A stretch of DNA of 52,976 nt from CAYVGO01 sp964450725 (lineage in GTDB: Bacteria; Bacteroidota; Bacteroidia; Bacteroidales; UBA932), in NCBI GenBank assembly GCA_964450725.1, contig CAYVGO010000010.1, forward strand, positions 1 to 52,976, given 5' to 3'. The notes beneath the pieces were generated by a model. That model saw nothing but the letters and a program-made list of their open reading frames with translations, was not told the origin of the DNA and made no database searches. Each line of letters begins with the position of its first letter. Position 1 is the first letter of the stretch. This document shows positions 32,750 through 41,787 of this stretch, piece by piece. The position numbers and the translations under genes are program-made.

Positions 32750-34105
32750 ATGAAGAAAGAAAAACTTATTATTTTAGGTGGTGGAGAAAGCGGTTTTGGT
32801 GCCGCAGTATTGGGAAAAAAATTAGGAATGGAAGTTTTTTTAAGTGATTCCGGAATATTGCAGGAACAATACATTGCTTTATTGGACGAAAATAATATTC
32901 CTTATGAACAAGGAAAGCATACTTATGAGAATTTTGACCAAGCGGTATTATGCGTAAAAAGTCCGGGCATTGAAAATTCCGCTCCCGTAGTAAAATATTT
33001 GGAGGATAAAGGAGTAGAAATAATTTCGGAAATAGAATTTGCCGGACGACACTGTAAAGCAAAAACTATTTGTATAACCGGGAGTAATGGAAAAACGACA
33101 ACCACAAGTTTAATTTATTATCTTTTACAACAAGGTGGGTATTCTGTAGGGTTGGGTGGAAATATCGGAAAAAGTTTTGCCTATCAGGTGGCTAATTGTG
33201 ATTACGATTATTATGTTTTAGAAATCAGTTCGTTTCAGTTAGACAACATGTATAACTTTAAAGCAGACATCGCCATTTTATTAAATATTACCCCCGACCA
33301 TTTAGACAGATATGAACATAAATTTGAAAACTATATTCGTTCAAAATTCAGAATCACACAAAACATGACACAACAAGATTATTTTATCTATAATGGTGAC
33401 GACCCTGTAATTTTAAAATACATGGAAGAACAACAATTCTTACAAACGCAATCAGTACAGGGAGTGGAAGTTTCTGTAGAGCACCCTTTGGGAAAAGGAG
33501 GCTTTAAAGATGGTAGCAAAATAAATGTATTGCTTGATAACCATGTTGACTTTAAGATGGAAATCGAAGAGTTGGCATTACAAGGCATTCACAATGTTTA
33601 TAATTCATTGGCGGCAGCCGTAGGTACAAAGTTGGCAGGATTAAGTAATGATTATATCAGACAGGGACTTTCTACCTTTAAAGGTATTCCTCACCGTTTG
33701 GAAAAAATATGTAAAGTGCGTGGAGTGCTGTTTATTAATGATAGCAAAGCAACCAATATCAATTCAACGTGGTATGCTTTAGAAAGCATGACAGTTTCTA
33801 CGGTCTGGATTGTTGGAGGAAAAGATAAAGGGAATGATTACCGGGCTTTAGATGACTTGGTACGCAAAAAGGTTAAAGCCATTGTTTGTCTTGGAAAAGA
33901 TAACCGAAAGATTGTTGACCATTTTCAGTCTATAGTGCCGACCATTGAAGAAACCCATTCGGCAGAAGATGCAGTGAAAGTAGCCTACAAATTAGCAAAT
34001 CCGGGAGAAGCAGTACTACTCTCTCCGGCTTGTGCAAGTTTTGATTTATTTAATAACTATGAAGATCGCGGAGAGCAGTTTAGAGCCGCAGTACTGAAAT
34101 TGTAA
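32750..34105 (+). CDS. murD: UDP-MurNAc-L-Ala:D-glutamate ligase
   Basis: The 451-residue Mur ligase adds D-glutamate in the cytoplasm. It begins with the Rossmann-like IILGGGESGFGAAVLGKKLG, has KSPGIENSAPV, the P-loop ITGSNGKTTTTSLIYY (about 107-122), LEISSFQLDNM, NITPDHLDRY and, in the C-terminal domain, INDSKATNINSTWYAL, VGGKDKGNDY and LSPACASFDLFNNYEDRGEQF. All are standard MurD blocks, and the length is normal. Confidence 0.97.
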   Translation: MKKEKLIILGGGESGFGAAVLGKKLGMEVFLSDSGILQEQYIALLDENNIPYEQGKHTYENFDQAVLCVKSPGIENSAPVVKYLEDKGVEIISEIEFAGRHCKAKTICITGSNGKTTTTSLIYYLLQQGGYSVGLGGNIGKSFAYQVANCDYDYYVLEISSFQLDNMYNFKADIAILLNITPDHLDRYEHKFENYIRSKFRITQNMTQQDYFIYNGDDPVILKYMEEQQFLQTQSVQGVEVSVEHPLGKGGFKDGSKINVLLDNHVDFKMEIEELALQGIHNVYNSLAAAVGTKLAGLSNDYIRQGLSTFKGIPHRLEKICKVRGVLFINDSKATNINSTWYALESMTVSTVWIVGGKDKGNDYRALDDLVRKKVKAIVCLGKDNRKIVDHFQSIVPTIEETHSAEDAVKVAYKLANPGEAVLLSPACASFDLFNNYEDRGEQFRAAVLKL

Positions 34106-34194
34106 TTTGGAGAGCATGTGATAACACAGAACATAAAAAATGAAGAAGATACAAATCTGTGAAAACTCATTTTGAAATTTCTTTTAGAAATATT

Positions 34195-35424
34195 ATGTGG
34201 CAAAAAATTAGAAACATAACACAAAACTTTATACGTGGAGATAAGGGGATTTGGTGGATATACGGAATTCTATCGGTTATGTCCGTACTGATTATTTACT
34301 CTACGGCAGCAGAAGATCCTCGCCCGCTTTATTCTACTGTCCGCCATGCGGTCAATTTATTGGTTGGTTTTCTTTTGATGTTTGTCTGTTCAGCAATTCC
34401 TTATAGACTTTGGAACAATTTAGCACCAATAGGATATGTGTTGTGTATTCTGCTTGTGGTATTGGCATTCTTTATCGACAAGTCAACAGGACGACAATTG
34501 TGGTTTTTTCAACCGTTGGAATTTGGAAAAGTGGCTACTGTAATTTTTATCGCCGGCTTTGTTCATCGTCGGGTGAAAAAATCTAAGAACATGAAAGACA
34601 GCTACTGGTTATTGTTATTCCTGATAGGTTTAATGGTTGTTCCTGTCATGGTTGCTTCTAACTCATCGGCAATAATTATTGTCATTGTTTCTTTAATCAT
34701 GCTGTGGTTAGCAGGCATTAGGTTGTGGAAAATTTTTGCGACAATGTTTGCCGCCTTGTGTTTACTTGGATTGATGGTTGGAGCCAACATTGCCGTAGAG
34801 GCATTGGCAAAGCAACAACCTTCTTCGGTTTTTGTCCGTGCTCATAAAGTAACCCAAAAGTTCAGATTAAATACATTAGAAAGTCGTGTGAAGAATTGGT
34901 GGACAAGAATTGGCGATATTTACCAAGAGCGTCCAGGTCTGCGGGTCAATCAATTAGAACAGGAAGAAATGGCGGTTTATGCCATTGCTTCAAGTGGAGT
35001 CGTTGGTTCCGGTCCCGGTAACAGTGTGTATAAAAATTTATTTGTGAAAGGTAAAAATGACCTTGCGTTTGCTATTATTGTAGAAGAATATGGCGTTTTA
35101 TTTTCGCTGTTTATATTGTTTTTATATATTCTATTGCTTTTTCGTATAGGTGTAATTTTACGCAATACCAAAGATGCTTTTGCTTCAATGGTGATTATGG
35201 GATTTTCCATTCTTATTTCTACTCAAGCACTATTACATGTTTTTGTTTCTACGGGTTTACTGCCCAATACAGGCCAAAATTTGCCGTTGATAAGCGAAGG
35301 AGGTTCTTCTATTGCCACCGTAGGAATTATGTTAGGAATAATTTTAAATATTGCCAAAAGTAATGAACCTAAGAAAAGTCAACTTTCCGAACAATCCGTA
35401 ACTTCAGACATATCCAATGAATAA
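34195..35424 (+). CDS. ftsW: Lipid II polymerase FtsW, divergent
   Basis: A SEDS-family glycosyltransferase of 409 residues with about ten TM helices. ATG 34195 (MWQKIRNITQNFIRGDKGIW) fits Bacteroidota FtsW starts better than a GTG at 34159. Conserved parts are IYSTAAEDPRP, EEMAVYAIASSGVVGSGPGN, the loop GKNDLAFAIIVEEYG with the catalytic-type Asp, and TGLLPNTGQNLPLISEGGSS. The usual (G)A-RW...FQPSE motif reads STGRQLWFFQPLEFGK, with PSE changed to PLE and the segment shortened. FtsW polymerises lipid II with FtsI as partner; the partner encoded here is also divergent. It overlaps murG by 8 nt. Confidence 0.92.
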   Translation: MWQKIRNITQNFIRGDKGIWWIYGILSVMSVLIIYSTAAEDPRPLYSTVRHAVNLLVGFLLMFVCSAIPYRLWNNLAPIGYVLCILLVVLAFFIDKSTGRQLWFFQPLEFGKVATVIFIAGFVHRRVKKSKNMKDSYWLLLFLIGLMVVPVMVASNSSAIIIVIVSLIMLWLAGIRLWKIFATMFAALCLLGLMVGANIAVEALAKQQPSSVFVRAHKVTQKFRLNTLESRVKNWWTRIGDIYQERPGLRVNQLEQEEMAVYAIASSGVVGSGPGNSVYKNLFVKGKNDLAFAIIVEEYGVLFSLFILFLYILLLFRIGVILRNTKDAFASMVIMGFSILISTQALLHVFVSTGLLPNTGQNLPLISEGGSSIATVGIMLGIILNIAKSNEPKKSQLSEQSVTSDISNE

Positions 35425-36529
35425 ATCTATTAAAAAAATAATTATTACCGGTGGAGGTACGGGCGGGCATATTTATCCCGCATTGTCAATTGCTAAAGAG
35501 TTGAAGCAGCGTTATCCGCATTGTCAGTTGTTATTTGTCGGAGCTGAAGGGAAAATGGAAATGACTCTTGTTCCTAATGCCGGATTTGATATTGTCGGAT
35601 TACCTGTCGCAGGACTACAACGGAGATTAAGTTTCAAAAATTTTCTATTACCCGTTTTACTTTATAGGAGTTATCGCAAAGCACGCCAAGTGGTCAAAAA
35701 ATTTGCACCCGACATTGTGATTGGAGTTGGAGGATATGCCAGCGCACCTACGGTTTTTGTAGCACAGCGTTTGAAAATTCCGACACTCTTGCAAGAGCAA
35801 AATTCTTATGCCGGACTAACCAATAAATTTTTAGCCAAAAAAGCCAAAAAAATCTGTGTGGCTTATCAAAATATGGAACGTTATTTTCCGGCTTCAAAAA
35901 TTGTATTTACCGGAAATCCGGTACGGCAAGATTTATTAAATGTTATAACAAAAAAAGAAGAAGGTTTACAATATTTCGGACTACAGCCCAATTTGCCAAC
36001 CGTTTTAGTAACCGGCGGAAGTTTGGGGGCAGGAACTTTAAATAAAGCCGTGTTACGACATATTGAAGAAATTTACAATTACAAATTTCAACTGTTGTGG
36101 CAGGTGGGTAGTTATTATTACGATAATATAAAACAACAAATCCAAAGTTTTTCAGAGCAACAATTGAAAGTTTTTAAGTTTATTGATCGTATGGACTTGG
36201 CTTACAGCGTAGCAGACTTGGTTGTGGCACGTGCCGGAGCCGGGACAATTGCCGAACTTTGTGTAGCCGGTAAAGCCACAATTTTAGTACCATCTCCCAA
36301 TGTGGCAGAAGATCACCAAACAAGAAATGCTATGGCATTGGTAGAAGATAATGCTGCTATTTTATTACCGGATGAAATGGCAGTAGAAAAGTTAATTCCC
36401 AAAGTGATAGAATTATTGTTTAGTAAAGAACATTTAGAACGATTACAAAGTAATATTTTGAAAAAATCGTTGCCGAATGCAACATTTGATATTGTAAATG
36501 AAATTGAGGGCGTGTTGGAGTTAAAATGA
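35417..36529 (+). CDS. murG: Lipid II synthase, GlcNAc transferase MurG
   Basis: The 370-residue peripheral GT-B enzyme adds GlcNAc to lipid I. The N-terminal domain has IITGGGTGGHIYPALSIAKE, GYASAPTVFVAQ, and LLQEQNSYAGLTNK; the UDP-GlcNAc domain has VTGGSLGAGTLNKAV, VVARAGAGTIAELCVAGK and PNVAEDHQTRNAMAL. All MurG signatures are intact. It begins 8 nt inside ftsW, and its stop codon overlaps the murC start (ATGA). Confidence 0.97.
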   Translation: MNKSIKKIIITGGGTGGHIYPALSIAKELKQRYPHCQLLFVGAEGKMEMTLVPNAGFDIVGLPVAGLQRRLSFKNFLLPVLLYRSYRKARQVVKKFAPDIVIGVGGYASAPTVFVAQRLKIPTLLQEQNSYAGLTNKFLAKKAKKICVAYQNMERYFPASKIVFTGNPVRQDLLNVITKKEEGLQYFGLQPNLPTVLVTGGSLGAGTLNKAVLRHIEEIYNYKFQLLWQVGSYYYDNIKQQIQSFSEQQLKVFKFIDRMDLAYSVADLVVARAGAGTIAELCVAGKATILVPSPNVAEDHQTRNAMALVEDNAAILLPDEMAVEKLIPKVIELLFSKEHLERLQSNILKKSLPNATFDIVNEIEGVLELK

Positions 36530-37899
36530 ATCAACAACAAAAAAATATGTATTCTACAGTTTATTTTGTCGGTATTGGCGGTATTGGAATGAGTGGTTTA
36601 GCGCGCTATTTAAAACATCGGGGTGCTGATGTTGAAGGATATGATAAAACATCAACACTACTGACCCAAGAGTTAGAACAAGAAAATATTACAATACTTT
36701 ACACAGATGATTTTTCTCAGGTCAAACCGAAATTTTGCAATCAAGAAACGTTGGTGGTTTATACTCCTGCAATACCTTCAGACAGTAAGATATTACAAGG
36801 GTTTAAAGATTTAGGTTGTCGGATAATAAAACGTTCTGTACTTTTGGGAGAGTTAAGTGAAAATTCCACCACATTAGCCGTTGCCGGAACGCATGGAAAG
36901 ACGACAACGTCATCAATGGTTGCCGATTTTTTGACAAAGTTAAATGTCGGTTGTACTGCATTTTTAGGAGGCGTATTGAAAGAAACTCAATCAAATTTAG
37001 TATTAGACCATATAGGTCAATCTAATTTTTATGTTGCAGAAGCAGATGAATTTGACCGGTCGTTTTTACAACTTTTTCCGGATACGGCAGTAATTACCTC
37101 TACAGATGCAGATCATTTGGATATTTACAGTAATCATGAAAACTTACTACAAAGTTTTACGGATTTTGCAAGTCAGGTCAAGCGATGTTTGGTATTGAAA
37201 AAAGGAATAAAATTACCTTTCAGTAATATTAAAGCCAAAGTTTATACTTACAGTTATAATGAACCGTGTGATTTTTATGCTACCAATTTTAGGATAGAAA
37301 ACAATATAGAATATTTTGACATTGTAACTCCGACAATGACGGTGAAACGTTGTAGTTTAAAAGTGGGAGGCTGGGTAAACGTGGAAAACGCCGTAGCAGC
37401 AGCGGCTGTACTGTATTTGCAAAATATTAATATAGAAAATTTGGGAGAAATATTACCGCTTTATCAGGGAATACGTCGAAGATTAGATTGCCATATTGCT
37501 ACAAAAAATCTTGTATATATTGACGATTATGCGCATCATCCTACAGAATTGAGTGTAGCTATTAGTTCTTTGAGAAAGTTGTATCCAAACAAAAAGATGA
37601 CGGCTATATTTCAACCTCATTTGTATACCAGAACACGTGATTTTGCAGATGGCTTTGCCGAAAGTTTATCAAAAGTTGACGAATTATATTTACTGCCAAT
37701 CTATCCCGCACGAGAATTGCCGATAGAAGGAGTTGACAGTGCTATGATTTTTGATAAAATAACATTGCAAAATAAACACCTACTCGAACCCGCAGAAGTA
37801 TTGCAGCAAATTTGTAAGGACAATGTAGAGTTACTGGTTACTTTTGGAGCCGGTGATATTGATAAATTAATCGTGCCGCTAAAAGAAAAATTACAGTGA
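36526..37899 (+). CDS. murC: UDP-MurNAc:L-alanine ligase
   Basis: The 457-residue first Mur ligase has the N-terminal VGIGGIGMSGLARYLKHRG, the P-loop AVAGTHGKTTTSSMVA (about 119-134), EADEFDRSFLQL, STDADHLDIYSN, the central RRRLDCH and IDDYAHHPTEL block, and FQPHLYTRTRDF in the C-terminal domain. Start is the ATG overlapping the murG stop (ATGA); its own TGA overlaps the GTG of ftsQ. Such overlaps indicate coupled translation along murG-murC-ftsQ. Confidence 0.97.
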   Translation: MNQQQKNMYSTVYFVGIGGIGMSGLARYLKHRGADVEGYDKTSTLLTQELEQENITILYTDDFSQVKPKFCNQETLVVYTPAIPSDSKILQGFKDLGCRIIKRSVLLGELSENSTTLAVAGTHGKTTTSSMVADFLTKLNVGCTAFLGGVLKETQSNLVLDHIGQSNFYVAEADEFDRSFLQLFPDTAVITSTDADHLDIYSNHENLLQSFTDFASQVKRCLVLKKGIKLPFSNIKAKVYTYSYNEPCDFYATNFRIENNIEYFDIVTPTMTVKRCSLKVGGWVNVENAVAAAAVLYLQNINIENLGEILPLYQGIRRRLDCHIATKNLVYIDDYAHHPTELSVAISSLRKLYPNKKMTAIFQPHLYTRTRDFADGFAESLSKVDELYLLPIYPARELPIEGVDSAMIFDKITLQNKHLLEPAEVLQQICKDNVELLVTFGAGDIDKLIVPLKEKLQ

Positions 37900-38705
37900 A
37901 GCAGTGGATTGTAAAATATAAAAAATATTGGTTGATAGGGCTCGGCGCAGTTTTATTGATATATTTGAGTGTAACCGTTTATTACGCAGTGCGTCAACAA
38001 AAGGCAGTAATTTGTCATGATTTGCAAGTAGAAGTCATTGACAGTATTGAACTTGGATTTGTAACACCGGAAGCGGTAAAAAACATGTTGAGGGAAAATA
38101 AGTTTGCTTACTTTTCTAAAACCATAGAGCAAATTAATGTTGATTCGTTAGAAAAATTTTTACTCTCAAAAAGTTTGATTGCCAGAGCAGATGTCACCAT
38201 GAATGCCGATGGCGTGTTAAATATTAAAATCTTACAACGACATCCAATCGTGAGAATAATTACATCTAATCAACAAGATTTTTATATAGATAACAACGGG
38301 TATATTTTTCAGTGGTATAAGGATTATACGGCCAATGTGTTGACGGTTACAGGCGATTTTGACATTAATTTGCCCAAAAATTATAGAGGTTCAATAGATA
38401 GTGTGAACCTTTCTCAAGGCGGAAGCGAACAATGGTTAAATGGACTTTTTACGTTAGCCAAAGTGTTGAATGATTCAGAATATTGGAATCAACAATTTAC
38501 ACAAGTATATGTCAGGTCAATAACAGATATAGAACTCATACCGCGTGTAGGGAAATATATTGTAAAAATGGGGGATTTAGAACGGTTGGAGTATAAGTTA
38601 TATAAATTGCAAATATTCTATCAAAAAGGAATACAATTAAAAGGATGGAATTACTATAAAGCCATCAATATTGCTTTTGGAGATCAAGTAATAGGGGAAA
38701 AGTAG
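37896..38705 (+). CDS. ftsQ: Cell division protein FtsQ
   Basis: The 269-residue bitopic protein has a short basic N-terminus, one TM helix (YWLIGLGAVLLIYLSVTVYY, about 11-30), a POTRA-like segment (about 40-125, ending NIKILQRHPIVRI, typical of FtsQ) and a beta domain with FYIDNNGYIFQW and VYVRSITDIELIPRVGKYIV. It links the early and late divisome through FtsL/FtsB-type partners. It starts with GTG, overlapping the murC stop (GTGA). Confidence 0.9.
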   Translation: MKQWIVKYKKYWLIGLGAVLLIYLSVTVYYAVRQQKAVICHDLQVEVIDSIELGFVTPEAVKNMLRENKFAYFSKTIEQINVDSLEKFLLSKSLIARADVTMNADGVLNIKILQRHPIVRIITSNQQDFYIDNNGYIFQWYKDYTANVLTVTGDFDINLPKNYRGSIDSVNLSQGGSEQWLNGLFTLAKVLNDSEYWNQQFTQVYVRSITDIELIPRVGKYIVKMGDLERLEYKLYKLQIFYQKGIQLKGWNYYKAINIAFGDQVIGEK

Positions 38706-38746
38706 GGTGATAACAATGATATTCATTTCTTAATCAAAATAGTCTT

Positions 38747-40054
38747 ATGTTAAGTTTTAATCGATTTACAAATTCTAAAAAAACACAAGAACCTCTTGTG
38801 GTCGTAGATATAGGTACAACAAAAGTTGCCATGGTCGCAGGTTGGTTTGATGAAAATAAAAAGTTTCATGTCATAGATTATGCCGGGTATACGGCACAAG
38901 GCTTATTCCGTGGAAGTATTGTTAACAGTAATGATATTGTCAAAGTACTCAACCGATGCTTGGTAGAGTTAAAAGGAAAGTTGGAGTTAAACGAGCAGGC
39001 TCAAAAATTAGGGATGACTTCGATTAAGGAAGTGGTAGTAGGAATTTCAAGTCAGAATATTAATAGTTGTAGTAAGACTCATCAATATTTTCGGACGAAC
39101 AAAAAAGAGGCTGTTCAACAAGACGAGATTGATAAATGGCTTGCAGCAATACAAAAACATGAGACAGAACAAAAAGGGAAATATATTTTACACGTTGTTC
39201 CTCAGTTTTATACTGTCGGAGAGCAATTGCTTCAGATTAAAAGTCCGGTAGGGTATTTATGTAATGAACTTACGTGTCATTATCATATTGTTTCTATTGC
39301 TGAAGAAGACATTGAAAAGACAAAATATTGTTTACAACAAGTAGGATTAACGGTCAAAAACATAATATTTGAACCTATTGCTTCTGCCGCTTCCGTATTA
39401 AATGAACAGGAAAAAGAGTTAGGAGTGGCGTTGTTAGACATTGGAGGAGGAACCTCAGATTTAGTTGTCTATCACAAGGGAAGTATTTTATTTTCTCACG
39501 TATTGACTTTGGGTGGAAATTTGATAACCGAAGATATTTATACATTATTGGGATTGACCAAAAATATGGCAGAGCAACTTAAAGTGAGATATGGTTCGTG
39601 TATTCCCGACTTACAGTCAAAGGAAGCCATTACGGTCAGACATCATTCAGGGCGTGAACAGTTAGTGGAAATGGTTATCCTCTCAAAAATTATAGAATAT
39701 CGAATCAACAGTCTACTCGAAGCTGTTTTTTATAAATTATTTGAAGATAATCAATGCGGAGAAATTTTGAAGTGCGGGTTGGTGGTAACCGGAGGAGGAT
39801 CTTTAATAAGAAATCTGGTACAAGCCATAAAAATGAAAGGTATTGACGCTCGTTGCGGTCAACCGGCCAATCATATTATCTATTCTGAAGATACGAAGGG
39901 AATTTTGCAAGATCCACGATTTTCAACATTGTTGGGCTTACCGGCTGCCCACGTAGAGCATGAAATAAAACAAAAAAAACGAACCTCACTTGCCGGATCA
40001 ATCACAAACTCAATTACAGAAGCGGTGAGTGAGTTTGTATTTAAAGATAATTAA
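38747..40054 (+). CDS. ftsA: Cell division actin-like protein FtsA
   Basis: The 435-residue protein tethers FtsZ to the membrane. The actin-fold motifs are visible: phosphate 1 VVVDIGTTKVAMVAG, phosphate 2 ALLDIGGGTSDLVVY, and the adenosine block LVVTGGGSLIRNL. The 1C subdomain replaces actin 2B between about residues 85 and 165. The C-terminus ends in an amphipathic helix (SLAGSITNSITEAVSEFVF) after a basic stretch, the membrane anchor. It lies 41 nt after ftsQ and 19 nt before ftsZ. Confidence 0.96.
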   Translation: MLSFNRFTNSKKTQEPLVVVDIGTTKVAMVAGWFDENKKFHVIDYAGYTAQGLFRGSIVNSNDIVKVLNRCLVELKGKLELNEQAQKLGMTSIKEVVVGISSQNINSCSKTHQYFRTNKKEAVQQDEIDKWLAAIQKHETEQKGKYILHVVPQFYTVGEQLLQIKSPVGYLCNELTCHYHIVSIAEEDIEKTKYCLQQVGLTVKNIIFEPIASAASVLNEQEKELGVALLDIGGGTSDLVVYHKGSILFSHVLTLGGNLITEDIYTLLGLTKNMAEQLKVRYGSCIPDLQSKEAITVRHHSGREQLVEMVILSKIIEYRINSLLEAVFYKLFEDNQCGEILKCGLVVTGGGSLIRNLVQAIKMKGIDARCGQPANHIIYSEDTKGILQDPRFSTLLGLPAAHVEHEIKQKKRTSLAGSITNSITEAVSEFVFKDN

Positions 40055-40073
40055 AAAACAAAAACTTATATTT

Positions 40074-41387
40074 ATGACTACAATTACCCCTCCCCGTAAT
40101 TTAGAAGATATGATGATTACAAAAACCGTTACGTCTCCCCATCTCATTACCGTTATTGGTGTTGGTGGCGGTGGCTGTAATGTAGTAAATTACATGATTG
40201 CCAATCATGTAAAAAACGTATCTTTTGCTGTATGTAATACTGATTCACAGGCCCTCCATGCAAGTTTGTCGGAGTCTAAAATTGAATTGGGACGGTTTAC
40301 CGACGGTTTAGGAGCAGGTACAGATCCTGAAGTTGGGAGAAAAGCCGCAGAAGAGAGTTTGGAACAAATCAATAGCATATTTACCGAAAAAACAAAAATG
40401 GTATTTGTGGTTACGGGTTTGGGTGGAGGTACGGGAACCGGTGCATCACCTGTCATCGCTCGAGAAGCAAAAAAAAGAGGATTTTTGACTGTCGGAGTTG
40501 TAACGATGCCTTTTTTACATGAGTTTAGAAAAGAAATTGCCGATGAAGGATTAGAAAAACTTAAAGAACATGTAGATTCTTTGATTGTTATTGACAATGA
40601 CAATATCTCTAAAGTATTTAAGGGGATTTCTGCGAAACAGGCATTTAACAAAGGTTCAGAAGTGATGGCTACGGCTACCAGAGGAATCATTGAAATGATT
40701 CAAAAAGTGGGGGAAATAAATATTGACTTTGCAGATATAAGAACAGCCTTACAAAACAGTGGGCGAGCATTAATCGGCATGGGCTATGGAGATGGCGAAA
40801 ACAGAGTTTCAGACGCATTGAAAGGTGCATTATATTCCCCTTTGTTAAATCAAAAAAGTATTCGAGGTGCAGAAACGCTCTTAACCTACATTATTGCTAA
40901 GCACGAAGATTCTCTTTCGATAGATGAGTTACAAACTATCATGAGCGAATTGGTACAAGAAACAGGACATCGCCCTAAAAATATTAAACACGGATTAGCA
41001 TATGATGAAAAGGCTGTTAACGAATTAACCATCATTGTGATTGTTGCCGGATTTAAAGGTGGAGTCGAAGATACGGAAATTGTAGTCAATCAAGATACAC
41101 TACAAGAATCTCATCAAGAGTTTATTATAGAAGAAGAGCCTGCACCATCTTCAATATTTCCCTCAACACCAACATCAATCAATACACAAAAAAATAATTA
41201 TGCCCCTCAAAAGGTTGTTCAAAAACCAATCTGGGCAAACGACAACATATCTTTAGATGAAAAGGAAAAAAGTAGATTTCAAATGCCTGCCAATACCGCC
41301 ACTGCCGGCTCATCTATCATGACAAAAAAAGAAAATGGAACTTTTATTATACACGAGTCTCCTTACTCAGGAAATAATAAAGATTAA
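40074..41387 (+). CDS. ftsZ: Cell division GTPase FtsZ
   Basis: The 437-residue tubulin homologue forms the Z ring. Motifs are VIGVGGGGCNVVNYM at the N-terminus, the GTP-binding GLGGGTGTGASP (G-box residues 117-123), and the T7 synergy loop N216-IDFAD221-IRTAL with the catalytic Asp. A variable linker rich in Pro/Ser/Asn (from about 345) leads to the tip GTFIIHESPYSGNNKD; a conventional C-terminal FtsA-binding peptide is not obvious. The ATG at 40074 is used; a GTG at 40029 inside ftsA is rejected. This is the last gene of the cluster. Confidence 0.97.
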   Translation: MTTITPPRNLEDMMITKTVTSPHLITVIGVGGGGCNVVNYMIANHVKNVSFAVCNTDSQALHASLSESKIELGRFTDGLGAGTDPEVGRKAAEESLEQINSIFTEKTKMVFVVTGLGGGTGTGASPVIAREAKKRGFLTVGVVTMPFLHEFRKEIADEGLEKLKEHVDSLIVIDNDNISKVFKGISAKQAFNKGSEVMATATRGIIEMIQKVGEINIDFADIRTALQNSGRALIGMGYGDGENRVSDALKGALYSPLLNQKSIRGAETLLTYIIAKHEDSLSIDELQTIMSELVQETGHRPKNIKHGLAYDEKAVNELTIIVIVAGFKGGVEDTEIVVNQDTLQESHQEFIIEEEPAPSSIFPSTPTSINTQKNNYAPQKVVQKPIWANDNISLDEKEKSRFQMPANTATAGSSIMTKKENGTFIIHESPYSGNNKD

Positions 41388-41396
41388 TTTTACAAG

Positions 41397-41552
41397 TTGA
41401 AGGAGAATAAACAACTATACTCAAAAAAATTGGTTTGCGAAAAATGTGTTGGAGATTTTTGCCAACATCATAGTACTTCTACATGGTTACCGGAAAATTT
41501 TAGTAAACCATTTCCCGTTCAATATAAAATACAAGTGGAGAAAGTTTATTAA
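41397..41552 (+). CDS. Possible 51-residue ORF with Cys/His motif after ftsZ
   Basis: A TTG-initiated frame beginning 9 nt after the ftsZ stop codon encodes 51 residues with CEKCVGDFCQHH, which could be a zinc knuckle, followed by a Pro/aromatic-rich tail. No ATG is available and I recognise no family. It may be the remnant of a longer gene, or chance. Confidence 0.22.
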   Translation: MKENKQLYSKKLVCEKCVGDFCQHHSTSTWLPENFSKPFPVQYKIQVEKVY

Positions 41553-41787
41553 TGTTGAATGAGTGATATCTCTCTGATGCATAGTTGTTTTAGATAAAAT
41601 AAGATTACAAAACGAATGATAATTAATGTATAGTAAAGTTAAATGTTGTTGTTTTGTTGTGTGGGTTGAGATTCTTTTTCGTTTTTTTATAGTATCTCAT
41701 TTGGTTTTAATGTGTTAATTGAAGGTGTTTTATCATTTGAGATATTTTATATTAACGATGTCATTGTTCAACTTAAAGCAATTTTAC
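41553..41787 (+). other. AT-rich leader upstream of the first giant surface protein
   Basis: The stretch carries T-rich tracts and a loose TGAGAT/ATCTCA inverted repeat (about 41667-41700). No TAnnTTTG box was found, unlike the region before the second paralogue. No gene is supported. Confidence 0.5.

Noticed and set aside
34159..34194. GTG start for ftsW
   Set aside because: The 12 extra residues do not resemble FtsW, while the ATG at 34195 gives the normal N-terminus.
40205..40690. 161-codon minus-strand frame inside ftsZ
   Set aside because: It is antisense to a strongly conserved GTPase gene, and its product is a low-complexity mirror with no recognisable family.
41719..41787. TTG start of the first giant protein
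   Set aside because: It would put 23 residues before a good signal peptide; ATG 41788 is better supported.
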